Shown here piece by piece: positions 13,890 to 20,349 of a stretch of DNA of 20,349 bases (within the stretch, counting starts at the first letter, position 1; each line of letters opens with the position of its first letter). The position numbers and the translations under genes are program-made. Location: contig JAABRB010000018.1 in the NCBI GenBank assembly GCA_011391185.1, positions 1 to 20,349 of the forward strand. The letters run 5' to 3'. Below the pieces are notes generated by a model. The model had not been told where the DNA came from. It saw only the letters and a program-made list of their open reading frames with translations, and did no database searches. Origin of the DNA: Betaproteobacteria bacterium. GTDB taxonomy: Bacteria > Pseudomonadota > Gammaproteobacteria > Burkholderiales > SG8-39.

Positions 13890-15620
13890 ATGGCAAAGGA
13901 AACAGCCCGGACGAGTGTCGCGGTGGCCATCGCCGGAAGCGGCGGGGCGGGCGTCATGACTGCAGGCAACATGCTGCTCGAGGCGGCGGCCAAGGCTGGC
14001 TGGTACGGCCTGATGGTGCGATCCAGCGGGCCGCAGATTCGCGGGGGCGAGGCGGCTGCGCTGATGCGCATTGCCACGCATCCGGTCGACGGCCTGGATG
14101 ATCGCTTCGATGTCCTGCTGGCGATCGACTGGCAGAACGTCAACCGTTTTTCGGACGAGCTGCCCCTCGACGCCGGGAGCCTGGTCGTCGGCGATCCCGG
14201 TCAGGGCGATGTCCCCGAGGTGTACGTGAAGTCTCCGGCGCGTCAGGCGACGGTGCCGTTGAAAGCCACGGCCAAGTCGATTCCTGGCAGTTGGCCGAAC
14301 ATGGTCGCGCTCGGCGTCGCGGCCGGTCTCATTGGACTGCCGAAAGCGGAAGTGGCCAAAGTCGTCGAGCACTCGCTCCGCAAGCGCGCCGACACCCTCA
14401 AGGCGAGCCTCGCGGCCGTCGATGCGGGCTACGCGGCGGCCGCGGAAATCGGCGGCGATTACACACTGGCGCCACCGGACTCGGCGGCAAAATCGCGGTG
14501 GCTCGTGAGCGGAAACCAGGCCGCGGGCTTCGGTGCCGTTCGCGGCGGGGTGAGATTCTGCGCCGCCTATCCGATCACGCCGGCGACCGAGATGCTCGAG
14601 TATCTCGCCCCGGCGCTTGCCGAAGTCGGGGGTGTGCTGGTCCAGGCGGAAGACGAGCTCGCCTCGGTGAACATGATCATCGGTGCGTCTTACGGTGGAT
14701 TGCCGTCGATTACCGCCACGGCCGGGCCCGGGCTTGCGCTCATGACCGAGGCGATCGGCCTGGCCGTCGCATCCGAAGTGCCGATCGTGGTGGTGGACGT
14801 CATGCGCGGCGGCCCCTCGACGGGCATTCCGGCGAAGAGCGAGCAGAGCGACCTGTTGATGGCGGTCTACGGCCTGCACGGCGACGCCCCCCGCGTCGTC
14901 GTCGCACCGAACTCGATCGCCGACTGCGTCGTCACCACCCAGTGGGCGGTGCATCTCGCCGAGGCGATGCAGACGCCGGCGCTGGTGCTCTCAGACCAAT
15001 ACTTCGGTCAGACCCGCGCGGTGGTGGACCGCCCCGCCGACGTCACGTTCGTCGGCAACCGTCTCACCGCCCAGGCCAACACCGAGGGCTACAAGCGCTA
15101 CGCGCTGACCGAGTCGGGCGTCTCGCCCATGGCGATTCCCGGCACGCCGGGCGTCGCGTATACCGCCGACGGTCTCGAGCACAACGAGCGAGGCACACCG
15201 TCGAGCCAGGCGCGCGATCATGCGCAGCAACTCGCCAAGCGGGAGCGCAAGCTCGCGGGCCACGACTACGGCGGGCACTGGGCGGACGTCGAAGGGGACG
15301 GCGAGATCGCGGTGCTCACATTCGGATCCTCGACGTGCGCGGTACGCGAGGCGATCGACCGGGCGCGCCGCGACGGCGTGAATGCCCGGCTCGTGTCGGT
15401 TCGGCTCCTGGCCCCCGCGCAGCCGGCGCGCTTCAAGGACGCGCTCGCGGGCGTGCGCAAGGTGCTCGTCGTCGAGCAGAACTTCGGCGGCCAGTTTCAC
15501 AAGTACCTGCGCGCCGAGTACGACATCGACGCCGAGGTCCGCAGCTTCCGGCGTCCGGGCCCGCTGCCCATCCGACCCGACGAGGTTCATCGTGAACTGA
15601 CCACATGGAGCCGCGCATGA
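13890..15620 (+). CDS. korA: 2-Oxoglutarate:ferredoxin oxidoreductase, fused gamma-alpha subunit
   Basis: The 576-residue protein joins a gamma domain (about 1-190, with IAGSGGAGVMTAGNML near its start and VRSSGPQIRGGEAA) to an alpha domain (about 200-576, with the pyrimidine-binding FCAAYPITPATEMLEY segment and a C-terminal transketolase-like domain ending in VVEQNFGGQF). This fused layout is usual for the two-subunit KorAB of Thauera/Azoarcus benzoate clusters. With KorB it oxidatively decarboxylates 2-oxoglutarate and reduces ferredoxin for BcrABCD. The ATG at 13890 has GAGGAGG just upstream. 2-Oxoglutarate is assigned from context; related enzymes use other 2-oxoacids. Divergent from had, with a shared operator. 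Confidence 0.91.
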   Translation: MAKETARTSVAVAIAGSGGAGVMTAGNMLLEAAAKAGWYGLMVRSSGPQIRGGEAAALMRIATHPVDGLDDRFDVLLAIDWQNVNRFSDELPLDAGSLVVGDPGQGDVPEVYVKSPARQATVPLKATAKSIPGSWPNMVALGVAAGLIGLPKAEVAKVVEHSLRKRADTLKASLAAVDAGYAAAAEIGGDYTLAPPDSAAKSRWLVSGNQAAGFGAVRGGVRFCAAYPITPATEMLEYLAPALAEVGGVLVQAEDELASVNMIIGASYGGLPSITATAGPGLALMTEAIGLAVASEVPIVVVDVMRGGPSTGIPAKSEQSDLLMAVYGLHGDAPRVVVAPNSIADCVVTTQWAVHLAEAMQTPALVLSDQYFGQTRAVVDRPADVTFVGNRLTAQANTEGYKRYALTESGVSPMAIPGTPGVAYTADGLEHNERGTPSSQARDHAQQLAKRERKLAGHDYGGHWADVEGDGEIAVLTFGSSTCAVREAIDRARRDGVNARLVSVRLLAPAQPARFKDALAGVRKVLVVEQNFGGQFHKYLRAEYDIDAEVRSFRRPGPLPIRPDEVHRELTTWSRA

Positions 15621-16456
15621 GTACCGCCCCGGAACCCGCCGTCACCTGGACCCCGCAGGACTACAAGTCCGATTACAAGCCGATCTGGTGCCCGGGTTGC
15701 GGCGACTTCTCGGTGCTCTCTTCGATCACCAAGGCGTTCGCGATGCTGCAGCTCAGGCCCGAGGACACGGTCGTGGTGTCGGGCATCGGCTGCTCGTCGC
15801 GCATTCCGGCCTACACGTCCTGTTACGGTTTTCACGGCGTGCACGGTCGCTCGCTCGTCGCCGCGACCGGGCTCAAGGTGGCCCGGCCGGACCTCACGGT
15901 CGTCGTGGCCAGCGGCGACGGCGACGGTTACTCGATCGGCGGCAACCACTTTCTGCATGCCTGCCGCCGCAACGTCGACATGACCTATATCGTCATGGAC
16001 AACCACGTGTACGGCATGACCAAAGGCCAGCCATCGCCAACGACCGAGCCCGACTGGGTCTCGAAGCTCTCGCCGAGCGGCACGGGCGTGCGCACGTTCC
16101 ACCCGCTCGTGATCGCACTGGCTGCCGGGGCGAACTTCGTTGCGCGCGCTTTCTCCGGCGATCCGAACGGCACCGCCGAAATGCTTGCGGATGCGATTCG
16201 CACGCCCGGGTTCTCGTTCGTCGAGATCCTTTCCCCCTGTGTGACGTTCCGGCCCGAGCAGCGTGAATGGAAGAAGGCCGCGCATCCCGCGTCGGTGCAA
16301 TCGACCGACGATCCGGCACGCGCCGCGCGCCGCGTCATGACCGACGACGGATTCAATCTGGGTGTGCTCTACAAGGGCAGTCGGCCGCCGTATCAGGCGC
16401 CGGTGGGCCAGGCGCGCAGGCGGGTTGCGGATCTCGAGAAGGAGTTTGCGATATGA
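15617..16456 (+). CDS. korB: 2-Oxoglutarate:ferredoxin oxidoreductase, beta subunit (thiamine diphosphate-binding)
   Basis: The 279-residue protein has the beta-subunit motifs: WCPGCGDFSVL, whose cysteines bind a [4Fe-4S] cluster, GIGCSSRIPAY with a further cysteine, and the thiamine diphosphate/Mg site GDGDGYSIGGNHFLHA with the asparagine in DNHVYGMTKGQPSPT. The start at 15617 overlaps the korA stop as ATGA and has GGAG six bases upstream. The in-frame ATG at 15605 has no ribosome site and is less likely. Length and motifs are ordinary for the family. It works as a complex with KorA in the cytoplasm. Confidence 0.93.
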   Translation: MSTAPEPAVTWTPQDYKSDYKPIWCPGCGDFSVLSSITKAFAMLQLRPEDTVVVSGIGCSSRIPAYTSCYGFHGVHGRSLVAATGLKVARPDLTVVVASGDGDGYSIGGNHFLHACRRNVDMTYIVMDNHVYGMTKGQPSPTTEPDWVSKLSPSGTGVRTFHPLVIALAAGANFVARAFSGDPNGTAEMLADAIRTPGFSFVEILSPCVTFRPEQREWKKAAHPASVQSTDDPARAARRVMTDDGFNLGVLYKGSRPPYQAPVGQARRRVADLEKEFAI

Positions 16457-17106
16457 GTCCCGCGAAGAAAAAGGTGCGCCGCGCGTCCGCGCCGAAGAAG
16501 GTTGCTCGCAAGCCCGCCGCCGCCCTGCGCAAGGCGACGCCGAAATCCGCACCGCTCAAGGTCGTGCCGAAGCCCGCTGCCGTCGCGCGGTCCGCGTCCC
16601 CGGTCGAAAGCATGGACGCCCTGATGGCCTATGCCTATGCCCTCGAGGTGGAGGCCTCCGAGCGCTACAGCGAATTCGCGGACGCCATGGAGACCCACAA
16701 CAACCGCGAGGTTGCGGAGCTGTTCCGAAAGCTTGCGCGCATCGAAAACCTGCACGCCGAGCACATCCTCGAAGAAATGGGCTGGTCAAGCGCCCCGCCG
16801 CCGCCGACGTCCGGATGGCAGTGGGAAGGGCTCGAGGGACCGGAGACCGGCGACCACACCGATCTGCATTACCTGATGCAGCCTTACCATGCCTTGCAGA
16901 TTGCCCTGCACAACGAGCGGCGCGCCGAGGCGTTCTTTGGCGGTCTTCTGAAGAAGGCGCCGAGCGGGAAGATTCGCGAGGCGGCGAAGGAGATGGTCGC
17001 CGAAGAGACCGAGCACGTGCGCCTCGTCGAGGAATGGCTGAAGCGCACGCCCAAGCCGGACACCGACTGGGCGGTCGACCTGGATCCTCCGCGCTGGTCG
17101 GATTGA
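16453..17106 (+). CDS. Ferritin-like (rubrerythrin-type) diiron protein with a basic N-terminal tail
   Basis: The 217-residue protein has two parts. Residues 1-51 are a Lys/Arg/Ala/Pro tail with 15 basic and no acidic residues, resembling a histone-H1-like tail. Residues 54-200 form a four-helix ferritin-like bundle. Iron-binding signatures are E98-x2-H101 and E185-x2-H188, with E65/E70 on the first helix and E155 on the third. There is no rubredoxin domain (no CxxC pairs, in fact no cysteine). It overlaps the korB stop as ATGA, so it is translated with the oxygen-sensitive Kor enzyme. Peroxide or oxygen removal, or iron handling, is plausible by family. The tail might bind DNA, RNA or an acidic partner; this is inference. 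Confidence 0.82.
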   Translation: MSPAKKKVRRASAPKKVARKPAAALRKATPKSAPLKVVPKPAAVARSASPVESMDALMAYAYALEVEASERYSEFADAMETHNNREVAELFRKLARIENLHAEHILEEMGWSSAPPPPTSGWQWEGLEGPETGDHTDLHYLMQPYHALQIALHNERRAEAFFGGLLKKAPSGKIREAAKEMVAEETEHVRLVEEWLKRTPKPDTDWAVDLDPPRWSD

Positions 17107-17145
17107 GCGGGGACTGCCAAGCGGGAGGGCAGGTTTTCGAGTTTT

Positions 17146-17257
17146 CCCCTCCTCTCCGAGGAGGGGTGGCTGCGCAGCAGCCGGGGTGGTGGCGGCGCGA
17201 ATCGAAGCCTCAACCACCCCGCCCGCTTCGCGGGCACCCCTCCTTGAGAAGGAGGGG
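17146..17257. repeat. Nested-hairpin repeat, copy C, between convergent genes
   Basis: This has the same structure as 4037-4219 and 5530-5635: a TCCTCTCCGAGGA arm, GGCTGCGCAGCAGCCGGGGT, a central AACCACCCC with a CCCGC/GCGGG hairpin, and the closing arm TCCTTGAGAAGGA. It fills the gap between the convergent ferritin-like and peroxiredoxin genes, where it could act as a two-way terminator. Confidence 0.85.
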
Positions 17258-17277
17258 AAAAACCGGCGTGCGGCCGA

Positions 17278-17937
17278 CTACTTCGGCTGCGCGACGACCC
17301 TTAGATACGGACGCAGCGTCTTCCAGCCACCGGGATACGTCTTCTTGGCCTCCTCGTCGGGCACCGAGGTGAGGATGATCACGTCGTTGCCCTGCTTCCA
17401 GTTCACCGGCGTCGCGACCTTGTGCTTCGCGGTGAGCTGCATCGAATCGAGCACGCGCAGCACCTCGTCGAAATTCCGCCCGGTGCTCATCGGGTAGGTG
17501 AGCGTGAGCTTCACTTTCTTGTCCGGACCGACCACGAACACCGAGCGCACCGTCTGATTATCTGCCGCGGTGCGGCCCTTCGACGAATCGCCGGCGTTCG
17601 GATGGATCATGTCGTAGAGCTTCGCGATCTTCAGGTCGGAATCGCCGATCAGGGGATAGTTGAGCTTGTGACCCTGGGTCTCCTCGATGTCCTTCGCCCA
17701 GCGCTCGTGATCTTCGACCGGGTCGATGCTCAGGCCCATGATCTTGGTGTTGCGCTTGTCGAACTCCGGCTTCAGTCCGGCCATGTAGCCGAGCTCCGTG
17801 GTGCAGACCGGAGTGAAGTCCTTCGGATGCGAGAACAGAATGGCCCACCCGTTTCCGATCCATTCGTGGAAATCGATCGTTCCCTCGGTGGTCTTCGCCG
17901 TGAAGTTCGGCGCCTCGTCGCCAATTCGTACTGACAT
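17278..17937 (-). CDS. 1-Cys peroxiredoxin (Prx6-like)
   Basis: The 219-residue protein has the peroxidatic cysteine Cys45 in FTPVCTTE and no other cysteine, which defines a 1-Cys enzyme. The length and extended C-terminal domain (TPVNWKQGNDVIILTSVPDE) fit the Prx6 group rather than AhpC. It reduces hydrogen and organic peroxides and needs an external thiol donor. AGGAGG precedes the ATG at 17937 by seven bases. It converges with the kor operon across repeat C. With the ferritin-like gene it suggests protection of the oxygen-sensitive pathway, though general stress defence is equally possible. Confidence 0.93.
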   Translation of the reverse strand: MSVRIGDEAPNFTAKTTEGTIDFHEWIGNGWAILFSHPKDFTPVCTTELGYMAGLKPEFDKRNTKIMGLSIDPVEDHERWAKDIEETQGHKLNYPLIGDSDLKIAKLYDMIHPNAGDSSKGRTAADNQTVRSVFVVGPDKKVKLTLTYPMSTGRNFDEVLRVLDSMQLTAKHKVATPVNWKQGNDVIILTSVPDEEAKKTYPGGWKTLRPYLRVVAQPK

Positions 17938-18040
17938 GGTTCGCCTCCTATAGTGTCTCGTTGGCAGGGATCCCGGATGCGCGAAGCTCCGCAAGGCGCG
18001 ACGCGCAGAAATCTTTCCCCCTTGTCGTTCCGGGGTTCTC

Positions 18041-18056
18041 CGGGAGCGCGCTCCCG
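18041..18056. terminator. Perfect 16-base palindrome between YciI-like and peroxiredoxin genes
   Basis: CGGGAGCGCGCTCCCG is fully self-complementary. It lies about 65 bases after the YciI-like stop and about 100 before the peroxiredoxin start on the minus strand. No T run follows, so it may be a weak terminator or a regulatory site. CTTTCCCCCTTGT at 18013-18025 nearby is a fragment of the dispersed repeat at 5111 and 12516. Confidence 0.35.
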
Positions 18057-18120
18057 TTGAGCGCACCGTGCCATTCTAGACCTCAAAATTCTCGAGTAAA
18101 GCCCCTGCCTGGACGTGAGC

Positions 18121-18417
18121 TCAGATCAGCCGCTCGCCGTTGAAGAAAGCTTTGCGCCAGCGCGTGACGGTCACTTTCTCGAAGAGTCCCACCTTGGTGA
18201 ACGGATCATCTGCCGCGAAGCGTTCCGCTTCCTTGCGGTCGTCGGTGTCCACGATCAGGATTCCGCCGCTGCCGCCGGTACCATCGTCGCCGATGAGCGC
18301 GCCCGCCGCAAGCAGCTTGCGCTTGTTCGCCGTGAGGTAGGCGACGTGCTCCTCGCGCGCCGACATGCGCAGGTGCAGGTGATCCGGTTTGTCGACGGTG
18401 ATAATGGCGTAGGGCAT
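18121..18417 (-). CDS. YciI-like protein
   Basis: The 98-residue protein has the ferredoxin-like alpha-beta fold of YciI/YCII proteins. It shows a conserved histidine-rich start (DKPDHLHLRMSAREEHVAYL), GGSGGILIVDTDDRKEAERFAADDPF with the family Asp in DDPF, and a C-terminal W-R-K-A-F stretch. GGGGAG precedes the ATG by about seven bases. The cellular role of stand-alone YciI proteins is poorly defined; some relatives act as small hydrolases or dehydrochlorinases. It may be co-transcribed with the peroxiredoxin, though the gap is 183 bases. Confidence 0.85.
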   Translation of the reverse strand: MPYAIITVDKPDHLHLRMSAREEHVAYLTANKRKLLAAGALIGDDGTGGSGGILIVDTDDRKEAERFAADDPFTKVGLFEKVTVTRWRKAFFNGERLI

Positions 18418-18470
18418 CTTCGGGCTCCCCGGGAAGCGGTTGGTTGGAAAGGGCGGATCGTAGCAGGGAC

Positions 18471-18485
18471 GCGGCTGCCAGCCGC
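18471..18485. other. Small hairpin in the divergent YciI/dehydrogenase promoter region
   Basis: GCGGCT and AGCCGC pair around GCC. A possible -10 (GATAAT, 18500-18505) lies just downstream towards the dehydrogenase gene, but no convincing -35 is present. A regulatory role is not established. Confidence 0.25.
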
Positions 18486-18543
18486 ATCGGAATCTGAACG
18501 ATAATGCGGGTTCGAATCATCTGTTCCGAGGGGCTTGTCGAAC

Positions 18544-19428
18544 ATGGCCATGACAGTCGGCATCATTGGAATCGGCGCCATGGGCGCGCCGATCGCGGCG
18601 CGCATCGCGAAGGCCGGGTTCCCGGTCGTCGGATTCGATATCGATCCGCAGCGCGCGGCATTGCTGAAGGCGTGCGGGGGAAAGGTCGTCGGCTCGCCCG
18701 GCGCAGTCGTGGCCGCGGCCGACGTGACGCTGCAGCTGCTCCCCAGCCCGCAGGCGCTCGACGAGGCAGTGCAGGACATCGTGGCGCACGCGCGGTCCGG
18801 CGCGATCGTGCTCGAGTCCGGCACGTTCCGGATTGCCGACAAGGAACGCGCGCGTGACGCCCTCGCCGCGAAAGGTGTGCGACTCATGGACTGCCCGCTC
18901 AGCGGGACGTCCGCCCAGGTGACCGAGGGGCACGTCTCGATGTTCGCCAGCGGCGATCGGGCTGACTACGAACGCGCGCTCCCGGTGATGCAGGCGTTTA
19001 CCGAGCGCGTCGACTACGTCGGGCCCTTCGGGAACGGAATGCGGATGAAGCTGGTCGCCAACACGCTGGTCTGCACCCATACCGCTGCCGCGGCGGAGGC
19101 GCTGGCGCTCGCGCAACGGCTTGGCCTGGATATCGGCGTGACACACGAAGTGCTGAGCGCGAGCCCGGCGGCGTCCTCGACGATGCTCAAACATCGTGGC
19201 GCACTGATGGTGAGCGGGCGCTACGAGCCCGCGGGCGGGGCCCTGGCGATCCTGGTGAAGGATGCCGCGATCATCGCGGACGCGGGGCGGGCGGCCGGCG
19301 CCGACCTGCCACTGTTCCAGATCGCGAAGGAACGGTACGAGCAGGCGATCAAAAAAGGGAAGACCCGTGATGCGGCCGCGATCTTCGAGGAGTTCTCGCC
19401 GCTAGCTAGAAAAGAAGGCGATGCATGA
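18544..19428 (+). CDS. NAD(P)-dependent beta-hydroxyacid dehydrogenase (3-hydroxyisobutyrate dehydrogenase family)
   Basis: The 294-residue protein has the family layout: the cofactor motif GIGAMG at 9-14, Asp32 ending the second strand (FDIDP, suggesting NAD), the substrate motif DCPLSGTSAQVTEG near 116-129, the catalytic Lys169 in GNGMRMKLVANTL, and an all-helical C-terminal domain. The ATG at 18544 is chosen because GAGGGG lies ten bases upstream; TTG at 18535 and ATG at 18550 fit the spacing less well. The canonical D-A-P-V-S-G is D-C-P-L-S-G here. Substrate unknown: 3-hydroxyisobutyrate, tartronate semialdehyde and similar beta-hydroxyacids are all possible. First gene of a three-gene operon. 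Confidence 0.9.
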   Translation: MAMTVGIIGIGAMGAPIAARIAKAGFPVVGFDIDPQRAALLKACGGKVVGSPGAVVAAADVTLQLLPSPQALDEAVQDIVAHARSGAIVLESGTFRIADKERARDALAAKGVRLMDCPLSGTSAQVTEGHVSMFASGDRADYERALPVMQAFTERVDYVGPFGNGMRMKLVANTLVCTHTAAAAEALALAQRLGLDIGVTHEVLSASPAASSTMLKHRGALMVSGRYEPAGGALAILVKDAAIIADAGRAAGADLPLFQIAKERYEQAIKKGKTRDAAAIFEEFSPLARKEGDA

Positions 19429-19748
19429 GCGCGCGATTCTCGATCGTCGTGGTGCTTCACATCAATGCCGGCCGCGAGGCGGAGTTCGAGCGCTTCGAGA
19501 CGGCAGTGGCGAAGATCATGCGGCGCCACGGCGGCACGCTCGAGCGGCGGATCGCGATGGAACCGGGCAGCGATACCACCCATCCGCACGAGGTGCACGT
19601 CGTGACGTTTCCGGAACGCGCGGCGCTCGACCGCTACCGGGCCGATCCGGAATTCAAGGAACTTGCCGCGTTGCGCACGGAAGCTATCCGGGAAACCATC
19701 TTCTGGTTCGGCAGCGACCTGACGCCCTTCGGGGCGACAGCCGCCTGA
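19425..19748 (+). CDS. DUF1330-like small alpha-beta-barrel protein
   Basis: The 107-residue protein begins FSIVVVLHINAGREAEFERFE and contains HEVHVVTFPERAALDRYRADPEF, the pattern of DUF1330/dimeric alpha-beta-barrel proteins. It overlaps the upstream dehydrogenase stop as ATGA, so the two are translationally coupled. No catalytic residues can be assigned, and the function of the family is mostly unknown. Confidence 0.75.
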   Translation: MSARFSIVVVLHINAGREAEFERFETAVAKIMRRHGGTLERRIAMEPGSDTTHPHEVHVVTFPERAALDRYRADPEFKELAALRTEAIRETIFWFGSDLTPFGATAA

Positions 19749-19790
19749 CGAACGCGTCGGGTTTCCAATCTGGCATGAACGGAGGTTGAG

Positions 19791-20349
19791 ATGCCGTATC
19801 TGGAACTGCCGGATGCGAAGCTGTACTACCAGAGTCGCGGAGCCGGCGGAACGCCGATCGTCTTCGTGCACGGCGCGCTCTGCGCGCATGAGGACTGGAA
19901 TCCGCAGTTCGAACATTTCGGTGCGCGCCAGCGCGTCGTTGCGTGCGACTTGCGCGGCCACGGAAAATCGACCGCCGATCCGGAGAGCTGCCGCATCGAA
20001 TCGTTCGCGACTGACGTCGTTGCGCTACTCCGTGCGCTCGACCTGCCACCCGCGGTCCTGATCGGGCACAGCATGGGCTGCCGCGTGGTCCTCGAGGCGA
20101 ATCTTCAGGCGCCCGAGCGGGTGGCAGGTCTCGTGCTGAACGACGGTGGCCGGCTGGGCACCGGTGATGCGGACGCGGCCGAGCGCAAGCTGCGCGCGGA
20201 AATGATCGCGGCGTACGAGAAGGTGGTGGGTGGGTTGTTTACCGGCATGTTCACTGCAAAGAGTGACCCGAAACTGAGGGATCGGCTGGTGCGCCGCGCA
20301 CTGGCTATCCCGCAGGCGGTGGGCCTGGCGTTCTTCCCGAGGATGATCG
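19791..20349 (+). CDS. Alpha/beta hydrolase, 3' end outside the window
   Basis: The frame is open for 186 codons from an ATG at 19791 with GGAGG five bases upstream, and runs off the right edge. It has the alpha/beta-hydrolase signatures: the oxyanion-hole HGA in VFVHGALCAHEDW at 25-36, DLRGHGKS near 53-60, and the nucleophile elbow G-H-S94-M-G. The catalytic Asp may be in LNDGG; the final His would lie beyond the edge. Typical members are about 260-290 residues, so about one third is missing. It probably shares a transcript with the two preceding genes (42-base gap). Substrate unknown. Confidence 0.85.
   Translation, partial: MPYLELPDAKLYYQSRGAGGTPIVFVHGALCAHEDWNPQFEHFGARQRVVACDLRGHGKSTADPESCRIESFATDVVALLRALDLPPAVLIGHSMGCRVVLEANLQAPERVAGLVLNDGGRLGTGDADAAERKLRAEMIAAYEKVVGGLFTGMFTAKSDPKLRDRLVRRALAIPQAVGLAFFPRMI

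Noticed and set aside
4037..17257. CRISPR array suggested by repeated segments
   Set aside because: The repeats are few, widely spaced, different in length and palindromic, with no regular spacers or cas genes. No tRNA or rRNA was recognised in the window either.
18277..18282. A third GGTACC, considered as another operator
   Set aside because: It lies within the YciI-like coding region in GC-rich sequence and lacks the ATT/AAT arms of the two real palindromes.

Overview
The window is GC-rich, densely packed bacterial DNA centred on an anaerobic benzoyl-CoA degradation cluster. It carries the four subunits of an ATP-dependent (class I, Thauera/BcrABCD-like) benzoyl-CoA reductase with its ferredoxin. 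It also carries the three enzymes of the upper 'Had/Oah/Dch' branch that opens the ring, and a 2-oxoacid:ferredoxin oxidoreductase (KorAB) that can supply low-potential electrons. Gene content and order suggest a facultatively anaerobic, probably denitrifying proteobacterium, most likely a betaproteobacterium of the Thauera/Azoarcus/Rhodocyclales kind. This placement is inference, since no rRNA or other taxonomic marker is present.

Layout. (1) 1-2697, minus strand: a 2,4-dienoyl-CoA reductase-like flavoenzyme that runs off the left edge, an Rrf2-family regulator (BadM-like) and a GNAT acetyltransferase. (2) 2842-5039, plus strand: a tandem-GNAT protein and a short-chain dehydrogenase, separated by a repeat-filled spacer. 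(3) 5036-5247: a small MITE-like element with 19-bp inverted ends. (4) 5261-13676, minus strand: one long catabolic operon, transcribed had-oah-dch-bcrC-bcrB-bcrA-bcrD-fdx. (5) 13890-17106, plus strand: korA-korB-ferritin-like gene, each overlapping the next by ATGA. (6) 17278-18417, minus strand: a 1-Cys peroxiredoxin and a YciI-like protein. (7) 18544 to the right edge, plus strand: a 3-hydroxyisobutyrate-dehydrogenase-family enzyme, a DUF1330-like protein and an alpha/beta hydrolase cut by the window end.

How it fits together. KorAB oxidises 2-oxoglutarate (from acetyl-CoA through the TCA cycle) and reduces the ferredoxin. The ferredoxin feeds BcrABCD, which spends ATP to reduce benzoyl-CoA to the cyclic 1,5-diene. 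Dch hydrates the diene, Had oxidises the alcohol, and Oah hydrolytically opens the ring to 3-hydroxypimelyl-CoA. The ferritin-like protein and the peroxiredoxin next to these oxygen-sensitive enzymes suggest oxidative-stress protection.

Most interesting signal. The two divergent promoter regions of the cluster (GNAT/tandem-GNAT at about 2.77 kb and had/korA at about 13.8 kb) contain matching AT-rich palindromes centred on GGTACC, 25 of 36 positions identical. Each overlaps the -10 element of a recognisable sigma70-type promoter. This looks like a shared operator placing both catabolic transcripts and the acetyltransferase genes under one repressor, most simply the Rrf2/BadM-like protein encoded beside the first site. 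The window also holds three dispersed families of hairpin repeats, several sitting inside the catabolic transcripts where they could set relative expression.
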